Positions 40,483 through 51,716 of a DNA stretch of 61,429 bases are shown one piece after another. The number at the start of each line of letters is the position of its first letter. Positions within the stretch are counted from its first letter, which is position 1. Origin of the DNA: Panaeolus papilionaceus (Eukaryota > Basidiomycota > Agaricomycetes > Agaricales); the NCBI GenBank assembly GCA_015501605.1, contig JADNRZ010000055.1, positions 1 to 61,429 on the forward strand, given 5' to 3'. The position numbers and the translations under genes are program-made. The notes under the pieces are model-generated. The model was not told the DNA's origin and did not search any database. It saw only the letters and a list, made by a program, of their open reading frames with translations.

Positions 40483-43299
40483 TTTTTTTTTTTTTTTTTG
40501 GTTCAACAATTTATATACCGGTGCGCGGCTGGCAGTCTGGTCGGATCACAGTAAATACAAACGAGTAGCTAACTACCAGAATGACCACTCCCCAATTAAG
40601 TTGGGTATATACCACGGCAGACTAAACTACTGCGAGCGCGAAGCGCGAGCAAAGTACGTGGGGCAAGATATCAAAGCCGATTGCGCGGCAAGTAAGCCTC
40701 TCCTTCCGAAGAAGGCGGCAGTCCAAAGTGATCAACCAAGCGTCGTCAGGTTAACGCCCTCAACCCAGTTGTCGAACAGAAGTGGTGGTGCCCTGAAGGG
40801 GCACCTACTACACGAAGCCCTTGGTTACCCATGGACGGGCACCAGGCGGCTAAACTCTATCCTGCGTACACACCGAAGTGTGCTCCCCAACCACTGGTTG
40901 TTGCGCCGAAGCTTCCAGCACGCAAGGGCCCCGTCGCTGGCATCCAATCGGACTGCTCGGGGGACGGGCCATCGTCTCGGCCTCCTGAATGTTCGGGACC
41001 CCAACAACCACCCCACTTCAGAACTTTATCCGACGCCCTCCTCCTCCCAAGGGCGGGAAGGGCGTATCGCGGCAAAGGAGAACGCGAGCGGGTTCACGTT
41101 CAAGTATTTATAGAGCTCCCATGTATCCCATGGGTGCCCACGATAATGCTTGTACTTCCAGCAGGAGCACAAGATATGAGAGCGCGTCCCGAAGCGCCTG
41201 CAGGCGCACCGAGGTGCGGGGATGTTGAATTGCATATGGTGATAGTATTCACCGATGGGAGCGTGGCCCGTAATACAACGAACTGCACATGCGGTCAAGG
41301 ACGGAGGGCCGGCCTCAAACGCGGATAACCAAGACCCACCCTTCTTCGTGGTGGGCTTGAGTAGACGGTCATGCTTGTCGTGGAGGGGCATGAAATGCCT
41401 GCCTCTGTATGATACATCCGAGAACTTTGCTTCCCAGAGTTGTAGTGCCTCGCGATCTGCGAAATCGCGGAGCCAGTCTAGCGTCGTGAGGGGGCGGGCC
41501 CCCACACGAACACTGGGTAGAGATGTGACCATCTTGTGAGCGGTCCCCTGTGGGCCCCAGCAAAGCTGGGAGGGGACATGTACAAAAAGTATGCACTGAT
41601 TGGCTGCCTGCGGCAGCCAAGCGGCAAGAGCGCGCACAATGGCCAGGCTATGTTCCTGACCACTGTGCTCCATGCAGTCGGTCGTTAGCCTAATAGCAGG
41701 CATGCAGTCCGAGAATACATACACGCACTCGCACCTTGGGAAGGTGATAGCCTTGCACAAGGCAAGCCGTATAGCAGCAAGTTCTGCCGAAACGGAAGTA
41801 GAACGTTTCGCCGGGCGGCAGGTGCGCCAAGGGTCGTCGACCGATGGCTCGAGTCCTTCCACAGGATCCACAGCATACACAAGTGCACTTACTGCGGCCT
41901 GGAAGTGGTCGTAGCGTGGTACCGACGCATCGCCAGCTGCCACAAACGAACCAGGTGTATCTGCTGCCTTAGCCATAAGCTGGACCAGCTGATCCGCCCT
42001 CAATAGCCACTCCCCGCCGTCAGGCGGGGGAGTGGGCGGGGGCGGGAGGGTCTCATTGACGTCCACTTGGAGTGGGAAACGTTCAGTGAGTCGAGCACCA
42101 GGCCTGGACTCATCGGGCAACAGCTCGATGGGTTCGGTCAGTTGGGGGAGACGTGAAATGATCTCCATGACAGCCCCAGAGGTCTTCGCCCTTTCGGACT
42201 TGGACATACAGGCATAGGAACGAGCATGCAGCGGAGCTGCATGCGAGTTCCGTTCGTCCAGGAACCCCCGAAGGGGGTGACTGGACGCGAGTGTCCCGAC
42301 ACGCCAGGTGGAGCGGTCAGTCAGACGACGGAGAAGTAGAGGGATTGGAAGGAGGCCCGCAAGGGCCTCTGCTCCACCTACGGGAGTGGTCTTAAATGCA
42401 CCCGTGATCCATAGGGCAGCTTTACGCTGCATCCCGTTAAACATTTTCAGGAGCTCCTTGTTACGTGAGCCCCTGAAGAACCAAAGCCTATGTCCGTACG
42501 TAGCGATCGGAAGAACGCACGTGCGGTACAGAAGCCGACGCTGCATAGGGGAGAGTCCCCGGAGTGAGTTACCAAGCATTCCCATGGCCTTGACCGTGGT
42601 GAGTGCTTTTGTGGTGTAATAACGCACGTGCTCCCTAAAGGTGAGCCCGCGATCAAAGTAGAAGCCCAAATACCTCCAAATAGGTTTGGGCTTCAACGGC
42701 GTAGCGCCCGTATAGGGCGCGTACCCCAAATCAATGGGGGGATTAACACCATCCCGTCTACGCGAGAAGTGGAATAGTTCAGACTTGTCATGCTCCAGCA
42801 CCAAGGCCAGGGCAGTGAACAAGGTAAAGATGATGGAGTACGCCGCCCGGAGGGCGGCGATGTTGTCGGTCAATTTCTTGGCCTGACAAATGAGAGTACC
42901 GTCGTCAACGAACGACAGCAAATAACAAGACAGTGCGCCCTGGCGGGCGCGCGCCTCGAAGATCTTCATGATCGGAGCAATATAAAGAGCAGATAAAACC
43001 AGGGACAGGGCGGAGCCCTGTCCCACGCCCACATCAGCGGGCATTGGTTCCGAAGTGAAGGTGTTCCAGCTATACCGCGTGGAACGTCCTACAAGATATG
43101 AGGCAAAAAACCTCCGGACCTTGGCAGGGAATCCCTGCTTAGCCAGTATGGCCATCAGAACATCATGGTTCAATGATGGGAAAAACTGCGCAATGTCAAA
43201 TGCCACCACACTGGTTACCAACCCCTTCGCCCAGCCCGCTCGCACCATATGGGTGAGGATGAGGCCCGCATCTTCAGTTGAGCGTTGTTTCACGCCCCC
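40483..43299 (-). CDS. LINE family 1, inverted: RT to RNase H with complete 3' end, 5'-truncated
   Basis: The poly(T) at 40483-40499 marks the 3' end. On the minus strand an unbroken frame (about 757 codons, stop 41026-41028) starts at GGVKQRSTEDAGLIL inside the RT. It includes motif A FDIAQFFPSLNH, motif B GVGQGSALSLVLSALY and motif C LLSFVDDGTLI, then the connector, RNase H (SAELAAIRLAL, VFSDCMPAIRL) and the Cys-rich C-terminus. It has no stop, but the endonuclease and RT N-terminus are missing, so it is a dead fragment with an intact frame. The 5' edge at about 43299 abuts a forward copy. Confidence 0.85.
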
Positions 43300-44203
43300 G
43301 GCTGAGGCTGCTGATACACCCGGTTTGTTCGTGGCAGCTGGCGATGCGTCGGTGCCGCAGTACAATCACTTCCAGGCCGCAGTAAGTGCACTTGTATATG
43401 CTGTGGACCCCGTGGAAGGACTCGAGCCATTGGTCAATGACCCATGGCGCACCCGCCGCCCAGCGGGACGCTCTACTTCCGTCGCGGCGGAACTCGCTGC
43501 TATACGGCTCGCCTTGTGTAAGGCCATCACCTTCCCAAGATGCGAGCGCGTGTATGTATTCTCGGATTGCATGCCTGCTATCAGGCTAGCGACTGATTGC
43601 ACGGAGCATGGTGGTCAAGAACATAGTCTGGCCATCGTGCGCGCTCTTGCCGCTTGGCTGCCTGTGGCAGCCAAGTGGCGCGTACTTTTTGTACATGTCC
43701 CCTCCCAGCTTTGCTGGGGCCCACAGGGGACCGCTCATGAGATGGTCACATCTCTCCCCGGTGTTCGTATGGGGGCATGCCCCCTCACAACGCTAGACTG
43801 GCTCCGCGATTTCGTAGATCGCGAGGCACTTCAACTCTGGGAAGCAAAGTTCTCGGATGTATCATACAGAGGCAGGCATTTCATGCCCCTCCATGACAAG
43901 CATGACCGTCTACTCAAGCCCACCACGAAGAAGGGTGGGTCTTGGTTATCCGCGTTCGAGGCCGGCCCTCCGTCCCTGACCGCACGCGCAGTTCGTTGTA
44001 TTACGGGCCACGCTCCCATCGGTGAATACTATCACCATATGCAATTCAACCTCCCCGCTCCTCGGTGCGCCTGCGGGCGCTTCGGGACGCGCTCTCATAT
44101 ATTGTGCTCTTGTCGGAAGTACAAACACTATCGCGGGCACCCATGGGATACATGGGAGCTCTATAAATATTTGAACGTGAACCTGCTCACATTCTCCTTT
44201 GCC
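43300..44203 (+). CDS. LINE family 1, forward fragment: RNase H and C-terminal region
   Basis: An open frame of about 300 codons begins at AEAADTPGLFVAAGDASVPQ. It has the RNase H motifs (AAELAAIRLAL, VFSDCMPAIRL), HVPSQLCWGPQGTAHE, and the Cys-rich end CACGRFGTRSHILCSCRKY. It lacks the last ~15 codons and the 3' UTR, being joined to family 2 after LLTFSFA. It repeats the region already present in the neighbouring inverted copy, so it is a separate copy. Confidence 0.8.
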
Positions 44204-44494
44204 CGTCCACTGTTTCGGCGGTGTATTATCGCAATGGGCGGGAGTTCCACAGCTCCAAGAACGTTGCAGGCAAGTCTCTAGCTCAGGATGCGGAGCTCTT
44301 TGCCATTCGGTGCGCTATTTCCTTCGCCTCGCGCCAGGAGGGGTGCACACACATCGCGGTATTCACTGATAGCTTGGGTATGGCCATGCGGTCTGTGGAT
44401 CCATCTGTTGGTCCTGGTCAGGTGCATGCCCTGGCCAACTGTTGTCTGCTAGCTGAGTGGTTCTCCAGGAGCGAAGATCACTTGCTCACCTTTG
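44204..44494 (+). pseudogene. LINE family 2 RNase H, part 1
   Basis: The family-2 frame runs YYRNGREFHSSKNVAGKSLA, AELFAIRCAISFASRQEG and IAVFTDSLGMAMRSVDP, so the position broken by TGA at 19296 is CGG (Arg) here. It is interrupted at CTTGCTCACCTTTG (44481-44494), the duplication of a family-1 insertion, and continues at 45002. Confidence 0.8.
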
Positions 44495-44987
44495 TATGGC
44501 CCATCCCCCAAGCAGTCCTTAATTGGATGCCAGCGACAGGGCCCTTGCATGCTGGAAGCTTCGGCGCTACAACCAGTGGTTGGGGAGCACACTTCGGTGT
44601 GTACGCGGGATAGAGTTTAGCCGCCTGGTGCCCGTCCATGGGTAACCAAGGGCTTCGCGTAGTAGGTGCCCCTTCGGGGCACCACCACTTCTGTTCGACA
44701 ACTGGGTCGAGGGTGTTAACCTGACGACGCTCAGTTGCTCACTCCGTACTGCCGCCTTCTTCGGAGGGATAGACTTATCTGCCGCGCAATCGGCTTTGAT
44801 ATCTTGCCCCACGTACTTTGCTCGCGCTTCGCGCTCGCAGTAGTTTGTCTGCCGTGGTATATACCCAACTTAATTGGGGAGTGGTCATTCTGGTAGTTAG
44901 CTACTCGTTTGTATTTACTGTGATCCGACTGGACTGCCAGCCGCGCACTGGTATATAAATTGTTGAACCAAAAAAAAAAAAAAAAAA
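44495..44987 (+). mobile_element. LINE family 1 3'-UTR insertion, 493 bp with poly(A) and 14-bp TSD
   Basis: A strongly 5'-truncated family-1 copy: 3' UTR only, ending GTATATAAATTGTTGAACC plus 17 A. It is bracketed by CTTGCTCACCTTTG (44481-44494 and 44988-45001). A clean target-primed insertion into family 2. Confidence 0.9.
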
Positions 44988-45001
44988 CTTGCTCACCTTT
45001 G

Positions 45002-45950
45002 TCCATGTGCCATCGACAATTCGTTGGGCACCCCACTACAAAGCTCACTGCATGGCACATCAGCTCACTGTCTCTGTTGGTCGCAAAGTCAACACTACCC
45101 TCTCCTGGCTTCGTCGCGAGGCTGATGCTAGGTGCGAAGGGGCATGGACTCGCCAGTTCATGGCTCCACAAGTGCGAGGGCATCACTTCTTGGTGCTCAA
45201 GTCCCTCAAGGACATCGAAATCACTCCAACTGCTGCAAAGTCTGGCCAATGGATCCCCCGAATCAACGAGTCCCCTACATTAACGGCTCGCGCTGTGCGT
45301 TGCATCACCAACCACGCTCCGATGGGCTCATATTATGCGCGCTTCAAACCTCTAGAACCCACAGCCTGCCCCTGCGGCTCACCACGCATGGACCTACTCC
45401 ACATTATTGCCCGTTGTCGCTTGTTCAAAGGCAAATCCGTTCCATCAACTCTTGTTGGGTTGGTGCGCTTCCTCAAGGATAACCCTGCTGCGTTCTCCTT
45501 CACCAGGCCTCGCAATCGCGCTGGGTATGGCTAAGTGGATGGAGGGGGTTGGGTTATCATCCTTCAGCGCTTCCCAAGACCGTGCTTCGGCATGTGCGCT
45601 AGTAAGTTGTTCTGGATGTAGATGTTTACTGTGATTCAACACATACGTCTTTGGCAGGCACCCTTCTCTCTTCGGTTTTTTCTTCCACCACTCCTCTGCA
45701 CTGCCGCTTTGCGGCACTGCCCCTGTCCTGGATTTAGGCAAGCTATGCTTCATAACCATTGCCCTTAGGTCCCCTTCTGAGCTTGGGGCAGCTCTTAAGC
45801 CCCCTTCATTTCTTGATATGATTGGAGTATTTAGTAGGAGTTGGTGTATATGTAGTCTATCTCATGTATATTAGCGATGATCACGACCGGACTGCTAACG
45901 AGCCCCGGTATATAAATTGTTGATTTAAAAAAAAAAAAAAAAAAAAAAAA
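45002..45950 (+). pseudogene. LINE family 2, part 2: C-terminal region, 3' UTR and poly(A)
   Basis: The frame continues HVPSTIRWAPHYKAHCMAHQ through LRREADARCEGAW to the Cys-rich C-PCGSPRMDLLHIIARC and the stop after RAGYG (45532-45534). The 3' UTR and 24-nt A tail end at 45950. Very similar to 19300-20343. The last ~60 bp resemble the family-1 tail. Confidence 0.85.
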
Positions 45951-48337
45951 GCCACTCCCCACCGTCAGGCGGGGGAGTGGGCGGAGGCGGGATGGTCTCA
46001 TTGACGTCCACCTGGTTGGGGAAGCGTTCAGTGAGTCGATTGCCAGGTCTGGACTCATCGGGCAAGAGCTCGATGGGTTCAGTCAGTTGAGGGAGTCTCG
46101 CGATTATCTCCATAACAGCCCCAGAGGTCTTCGCCCTTTCGGACTTGGACATACAGGCATAGGAACGAGCATGCAGCGGAGCTGCATGCGAGTTCTGTTT
46201 GTCCAGGAACCCCTGAAGGGGGTGACTGGACGCAAGTGTCCTGACGCGCCAGGTGGAGCGGTCGGTCAGACGACAGAGAAGAAGGGGGATTGGAAGGAGG
46301 CCCGCTAGGGCCTCCGCTCCACCTATGGGAGTGGTCTTGAACGCACCCGTAATCCATAGAGCAGCTTTATGCTGCATCCCGTTAAACATTTTCAGAAGCT
46401 CCTTGTTATGGGAGCCCCTGAAGAACCAGAGCCTGTGCCCGTATGTAGCGATCGGAAGAACGCACATGCGGTACAGAAGCCGACGTTGCACTGGGGAAAG
46501 TCCCCGGAGTGAGTTGCCAAGCATCCCCATGGCCTTAACCGTGGTGAGTGCTTTTGTGGTGTAGTAATGTACGTGCTCCCTGAAGGTGAGCCTGCGATTG
46601 AAGTAGAAACCCAGATACCTCCAGATAGGTTTGGGTTTCAATGGCGTAGCGCCCGTATAGGGCGCATACCCCAAGTCAATGGGGGGATTAACACCATCTC
46701 GCCTACGCGAGAAGTGGAATAGTTCAGACTTGTCATGTTCCAGCACGAGTGCCAGGGCAGTAAACAAGGTGAAGATAATAGAGTACGCCGCCTGAAGGGC
46801 GGCGATGTTGTTGGTCAGTTTCTTGGCCTGACAGATGAGGGTGCCGTCGTCGATGAACGACAGCAAATAGCAAGACAGCGCGCCCGCCAGGGCGTGCGCC
46901 TCGAAGATCTTCATGATTGGAGCAATATAAAGAGCAGATAAAACCGGGGACAGGGCAGAGCCCTGTCCCACACCCACATCAGCGGGCATCGGTTCCGAGG
47001 TGAAGGTGTTCCAGCTATAGCGCGTGGAACGTCCTACAAGATATGAGGCGAAAAACCTCCGGACCTTGGCAGGGAACCCCTGCTTGGCCAGTATAGCCAT
47101 CAGAACATCATGGTTCAATGATGGGAAGAACTGCGCAATGTCAAATGCCACCACGCTGGTTACCAGACCCTTCGCCCAGCCCGCACGGACCATATGGGTG
47201 AGGATGAGGCCCGCATCCTCTGTTGAGCGTTGTTTGACGCCCCCCAGTTGACATGGATGAAATATGTCCAGTTTAATACCCTCAAACTGGACGTGGGTCG
47301 AGATGAGCTTCTCGATGAGTTTACCGAGGGTATTCAGGAGCACAATAGGCCTGAACGACTTTGGAGTGGAGTACGACGCCTTCCCTGGTTTTGGAATAAT
47401 CACCGAGGTAGAGTCCTTGAAATGGCTGGGCCAATCGCCTGCCGTTAGGCAGGTGTTGGCCAGCTGTATGAAGAGGGTCTCGACGCCATCAGCGTCGATG
47501 ACCCTCTTCAGGTACCGCCACGTGATGTGATCGGGACCGGGTGCAGAGAGACTGGAGCACGCTACTAGGGCTTCGCGCAGTTCCTGTCTGGAGAACACCT
47601 CCCATTCCCTCTCCTGCAGAGAAGGAAGCTCGTCCAGGACCGAGAGATCATACTCTCAATCTGTGGCTGAATTATATGTGCCGTGGAGTCCTTCCCACAG
47701 CAAGTGAACAGTATGGCATGGTTGCCCACGATACTGGATAGCCTCCGACGGCGGTAACTTGCGCTTCTGGACCCAATTCATCAGGTCCCATGGGCGCTTG
47801 TTGGTTTCTGCGATCTTCTCGATTTCGGCATCGAAGAAAACCCGCTTTGTGCTACGAGTAGCTCTCCACAGGGCCCGCCATTCCTCCCTCCCCTGGTTGG
47901 CCCGGAAGGCAGAAAGGGCGGTCGCGCACTCATCGTTCCACCAAGCTTTTGATCGCTTGACGACTTTCTTCTCTGTGGCATGGTGATCCCATGCCTCTTG
48001 GAAGCAGAGGGCAATAGCTGAGGCCATGCCCTCCACTCCCTCAGGAGTACGTGCAAACTCGCGTCCAACGAGGCCCTGCAGCCCCGCGCGAAGCGTGGAT
48101 AAGAAAGCCTTTTCCGTGTCCGAATTAGGCTTGATAGACTTGCGAGGAGGAGCCGAAGGCTCCTCCGAGCAAGGGAGAGTGCACCCCAGAGGGATGTGAT
48201 TGCTGACACCTTGCCAGGATCTGTCGCGCTTCGGCGCGTGGGACAGAGAGAACTCTGCCTTGAGAAAGACGAGGTCGATCACCGTAGGTGAAAGATCCAC
48301 CTGAAAGGGGATGTGGGTGGGTCCCGGATTAACCGGT
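45951..48337 (-). pseudogene. LINE family 1, inverted: endonuclease end, linker, RT, connector
   Basis: On the minus strand one frame runs from PVNPGPTHIPFQVDLSPT (end of endonuclease, SNHIPLG in place of SDHIPLG) through the linker, RT (FDIAQFFPSLNH; GVGQGSALSPVL; LLSFIDDGTLI) and connector to PPPDGGEWL. A single TGA (47653-47655) breaks it where the sister copy has CGG. It is truncated at both ends: ORF1, most of the endonuclease, RNase H and the 3' end are missing. It abuts a family-2 poly(A) on the left and a forward ORF1 on the right. Confidence 0.85.
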
Positions 48338-50099
48338 TTACTTGAGGCATTCGTCGGTTCCCTTCGAAGCGGCTGGTACAAAGGAGGAGGCCAGTGGGGA
48401 TCTGAAGGCTGCTATTCGCAGTGTGAGGGAGATACGGCACTGGATGGAAAGCAGTGCCAACCTGTCCGTGTTTGCTAACCAAGCGGACACCAGTCTCCTT
48501 GCCCACGAGCTTCTCGAGCTCGTCGAGCGAGTGTCCAGGTCCACCTGGGCAGCAGTTCAACCCACCGGCGAGAACGGCGCGCTGGTGGACGCCCTATTCG
48601 ATGTCCTCAACGAGTCCTATGATAAGGTCGAGGGGGACATCACAATCAGGCAGCCCCTCGTTGAGGGCTCGCTCCCCCCCTCTAGCCCACCTCCCAAGAT
48701 GGAGATGGACGAAGAGTATGATGCTGAGGTGCAGCAGGCCATCGCTGCCGACCTCGACACAACCCCACAGGTCCAGGGCACTGCGCACGGACCACCCGTG
48801 GGAGATCCGGCCTCCACTACCCGAAAGTCGTCATCTTTCGGGAAGCGGAAGGCCGCGGGACCCGTCCCGACATCCTCCGCTCCTGTCGCACCCGAAGATA
48901 CGGAAATGACAGGAACGGCCCTGAAGAAGCCGAAAGTTCCTGTAGCCGGGACCTTTCAGAGGCCCTCTGGGCCTCCCCCCCAAGTGAACCATCAGACGAA
49001 ACCCAAGCCGTCTTTCGCTGCGGTCGCTAAGCGCTCAACCGTTCCTGGTTGGAGAGCGCCACAGCCAGGCATGTCCAATGCCCGTGTACAATTCCCGCCC
49101 CAGGCCTACCCCTCCCAGGTAGCCGGGCCTTCGATGAGCAGAGGCAAACCCAAGAATGCCTCTACTCCGTCTTATGTTGTTAAGGGCCCGTCTCGTCGAC
49201 AGGTCCTTATCACGTTCATGGCGCGATCTCTACCTCCGGTAGACATCAAGCGCCTCTATCAGGAGGTGAATACGGTGCTGGCTTGCGCTGGCGCTGTCAT
49301 TCGCGCTCTCTCGTGCGGCCCCGCGTTTAACGGGTACACCGTCGAGACCACTCACGTCGCATCGGAGAGGGATATCGCCCTTATCTGGTCCGTCGCGAAG
49401 AAATTCTTCCCGGAGACGCAAGGCCCGCTCTCCCCGCAGGTTACTCTGCCCGCCTCAACGTCGTACCTCAAGATGGTCGACGTCCTGGTGTTTTCCTCCC
49501 TGACGACTGGCGTCAGGATCACCGAAGAGGACGTGAAACGTGCGATCTCCGCGTCGCCCCTCATGTCCTCCTTCGCATTGCGCACTAAACCGCGCATCAT
49601 TCGTAACTCCAAGATGGCCGCCACTGCAACTGTCTATTTTGATCTATGGGATACCCAGCAGGGTGCCCGAGCAAAGATGCTCATCGGGAGGTCCATAATG
49701 ATTTGTGGACACTCCTGCTCTATCCAGGCGGCTTCGGCCAACCGTGGTGTCCCCTGCTGCCCTAAGTGCTTCAGGTGGGGCCACGACATTAAACACTGTC
49801 GGGCTCGTGGCCAGACGTGTCCAATCTGTGGTGGGCCCCATACTAGGGACCAACACCGTTCGCTCGCGGGGTGTTGCCGAGGCAACCCCAACTCTAATCC
49901 ACCCGTCCCCCCGACGGAGTCGGGGGAGGCGTGTCCTCATCGGTTCCCCTGCGTAAACTGCAAGGGAGACCACGCGGCGGATGCCCGCAACTGCCCGTTC
50001 TGGCGTAACTGGTTCGATGAGAACTGGTATGTTAGGGCGTATGCTAAGGTGAGTAGCCGACATGGCACTGCACCCAAAATCTCACACAATCGTTCTTAG
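48338..50099 (+). CDS. LINE family 1 ORF1 (Gag-like, CCHC), 5'-truncated
   Basis: About 586 residues are open. The start is lost: the frame enters at LRHSSVPFEAAGTKEEA, which in 18083-18690 is residue 115 of the protein. It has a helical N-terminal region, a Pro/Ser-rich middle with FAAVAKRSTVPG, a conserved region RRQVLITFMARSLPPVDIK, and C-terminal zinc knuckles: CCPKCFRWGHDIKHC (C-x2-C-x4-H-x4-C), CPICGGPHTRDQH..C and CVNCKGDHAADARNC. The stop TAG (50097-50099) is followed after 2 nt by the ORF2 ATG. ORF1 binds LINE RNA. Confidence 0.85.
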
Positions 50100-50101
50100 A
50101 A

Positions 50102-51094
50102 ATGAGTCAAATCAAATCCAAGGACATTAGTGTATATTCTCAGAATGTTTGTAAAAACTATGAACATATGAATTTACTACTGGATCGCATGCAAAGCGTG
50201 TATGATCTTTTGTTCATCCAAGAGCCCCCATGGCGTGTGATTCGCACAGCGCCGTCCACCTCTAACAAGGAGGGCGACGATGTGGAAGGACCTCCGGTCC
50301 ATCCCAACTGGTTGCTCTTCGCTGACGCGAAGAGCGCCAACGGTCAACCCCCTCGTGTGATAATGTATGTGGCTCGCAGCCTCGTACGATATCGCCCTGC
50401 ACTCCGTCCGGATATCTTTAAACACCGTGACATCCAGCTACTCTCGCTCTTTGGGGAGCGAGAAGTCTTTAATTTCCTTAACGTCTATTCTGACAGTGGC
50501 GGAAGCGCTACACAGTTCCTCCACGATCATCTCGATGATCTCCCCCCTCTTGTGTACATGGGGGGCGACTTCAACTGCTGCTCTCACGTCTGGGACCCAG
50601 ACGTTGAAGGGCACAACTCCCGCGCTGTCCAGATCCAGGAGATCGCGGCAGAAACGGGGCTGCTGTGGGCGGAACCAGTTAATCCAGGACCCACCCATAT
50701 CCCCTTTCAGGCAGATCTTTCGCCAACAGTGATCGATCTTGTCTTTCTCAAGGCAGAGTTCTCTTTGTCCCACGCGCCGAAGTGCGACAGATCCTGGCAA
50801 GGTGTCAGCGATCACATCCCTTTGGGATGCACTCTCCCTTGCTCGGAGGAGCCTTCGGCTCCTCCTCGCAAGTCTATCAAGCCTAATTCGGACACGGAAA
50901 AGGCTTTCTTATCCGCGCTTCGCGCGGGGCTACAAGGCCTCGTCGGACGCGAGTTTGCACGTACTCCTGAGGGAGTGGAGGGCATGGCTTCGGCTATTGC
51001 CCTCTGCTTCCAAGAGGCATGGGACCACCATGCCACGGAGAAGAAAGTCGTCAAGCGATCAAAAGCTTGGTGGAACGATGAATGCGCGACTGCC
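50102..51094 (+). CDS. LINE family 1 ORF2, part 1: AP-like endonuclease and linker
   Basis: It starts MSQIKSKDISVYSQNVCKN. Endonuclease motifs: Asn in SQNVCKN, Glu in LLFIQEPPW, GGDFNCCS and VSDHIPLG near the end of the domain. The linker has HHATEKKVVKRSKAWWNDE. Exactly 331 codons precede Gypsy-2, and the frame resumes in phase at 58991, so the ORF2 was open when Gypsy-2 landed. Confidence 0.88.
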
Positions 51095-51422
51095 TGTTAC
51101 GTCAACTCTTTTCTTCTTCATCTTCTCTTTACCTTATCTGGACTACTATCTCTCTTCATCTTATCTTCGTGTACTATCATCTCTCTTTGTACTTATATTC
51201 CGTCTATTTCCTATCCCCGGAGCCCCACCTTTTCCTCCTATCTACGACTCCCACTCCACCTTCACTCCTGCTGTCGCTCCACTTCATTTTCCTATCTATG
51301 ACTCACCTTCTTACTCATCTCTCTCACATTTATGACTCATTTCTACTGCGGACCATACTTGTGACTCAAATATCTCTCACCTTATCTACTTGACGTGTGC
51401 ACGCACAGCCTCGCTAGATATC

Positions 51423-51468
51423 TATATAAACACCGTAGTTTATACCCTTGTTCTTCAGCTAGTTCTTT
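51423..51468 (+). promoter_or_regulatory. Gypsy-2 TATA box and predicted transcript 5' end
   Basis: TATATAAA followed 34 nt later by AGCTAGTTCTTT, the complement of the adjacent PBS. Same geometry as Gypsy-1 although the sequence between differs. Confidence 0.75.
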
Positions 51469-51521
51469 AACTTCGAATAGAACAACAACTTCTACGACGA
51501 TCTTACTCTTCTCGCTCTCTT

Positions 51522-51566
51522 CTAAGACAATACCAGCGTAGCGTGCGCACGCAGTGGCATTCTTAG
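51522..51566 (+). other. conserved leader stem-loop, Gypsy-2
   Basis: CTAAGACAATACCA pairs with TGGCATTCTTAG; the tip is GCGTGCGCACGC, a perfect palindrome not shared in sequence with Gypsy-1. Confidence 0.5.
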
Positions 51567-51654
51567 AACGATACTCAAACTCTGTCGCACGACTGAACCG
51601 ATTCCAACTAGCTCAAAGGCCTTAACCGCAAGCGCCCGTCGGGCTACCGTAACA

Positions 51655-51666
51655 AAAGAACTAGCT
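51655..51666 (+). promoter_or_regulatory. Gypsy-2 primer-binding site (self-priming)
   Basis: AAAGAACTAGCT directly after the LTR, complementary to 51457-51468. Confidence 0.8.
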
Positions 51667-51716
51667 ACCCCAACGCACACCGTCCGTAATTTACGAGACG
51701 GCACCTCTCATACAAA

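Larger units (their letters stand above)
51095..51654 (+). repeat. Gypsy-2 5' LTR
   Basis: TGTTACG...CGTAACA, 560 bp. TATA box at 51423-51430; predicted RNA start AGCTAGTTCTTT at 51457-51468. The final 45 bp match Gypsy-1 almost perfectly. Confidence 0.95.

Noticed and set aside
42308..42619. ORFs antisense to LINE RT genes (also 46253-46564, 47759-47986 and similar)
   Set aside because: They recur wherever the same LINE segment occurs and have no domains; shadows of the RT frame.
43290..44203. 5' inversion by twin priming
   Set aside because: The inverted and forward parts contain the same RNase H region; twin priming gives complementary, non-overlapping parts.
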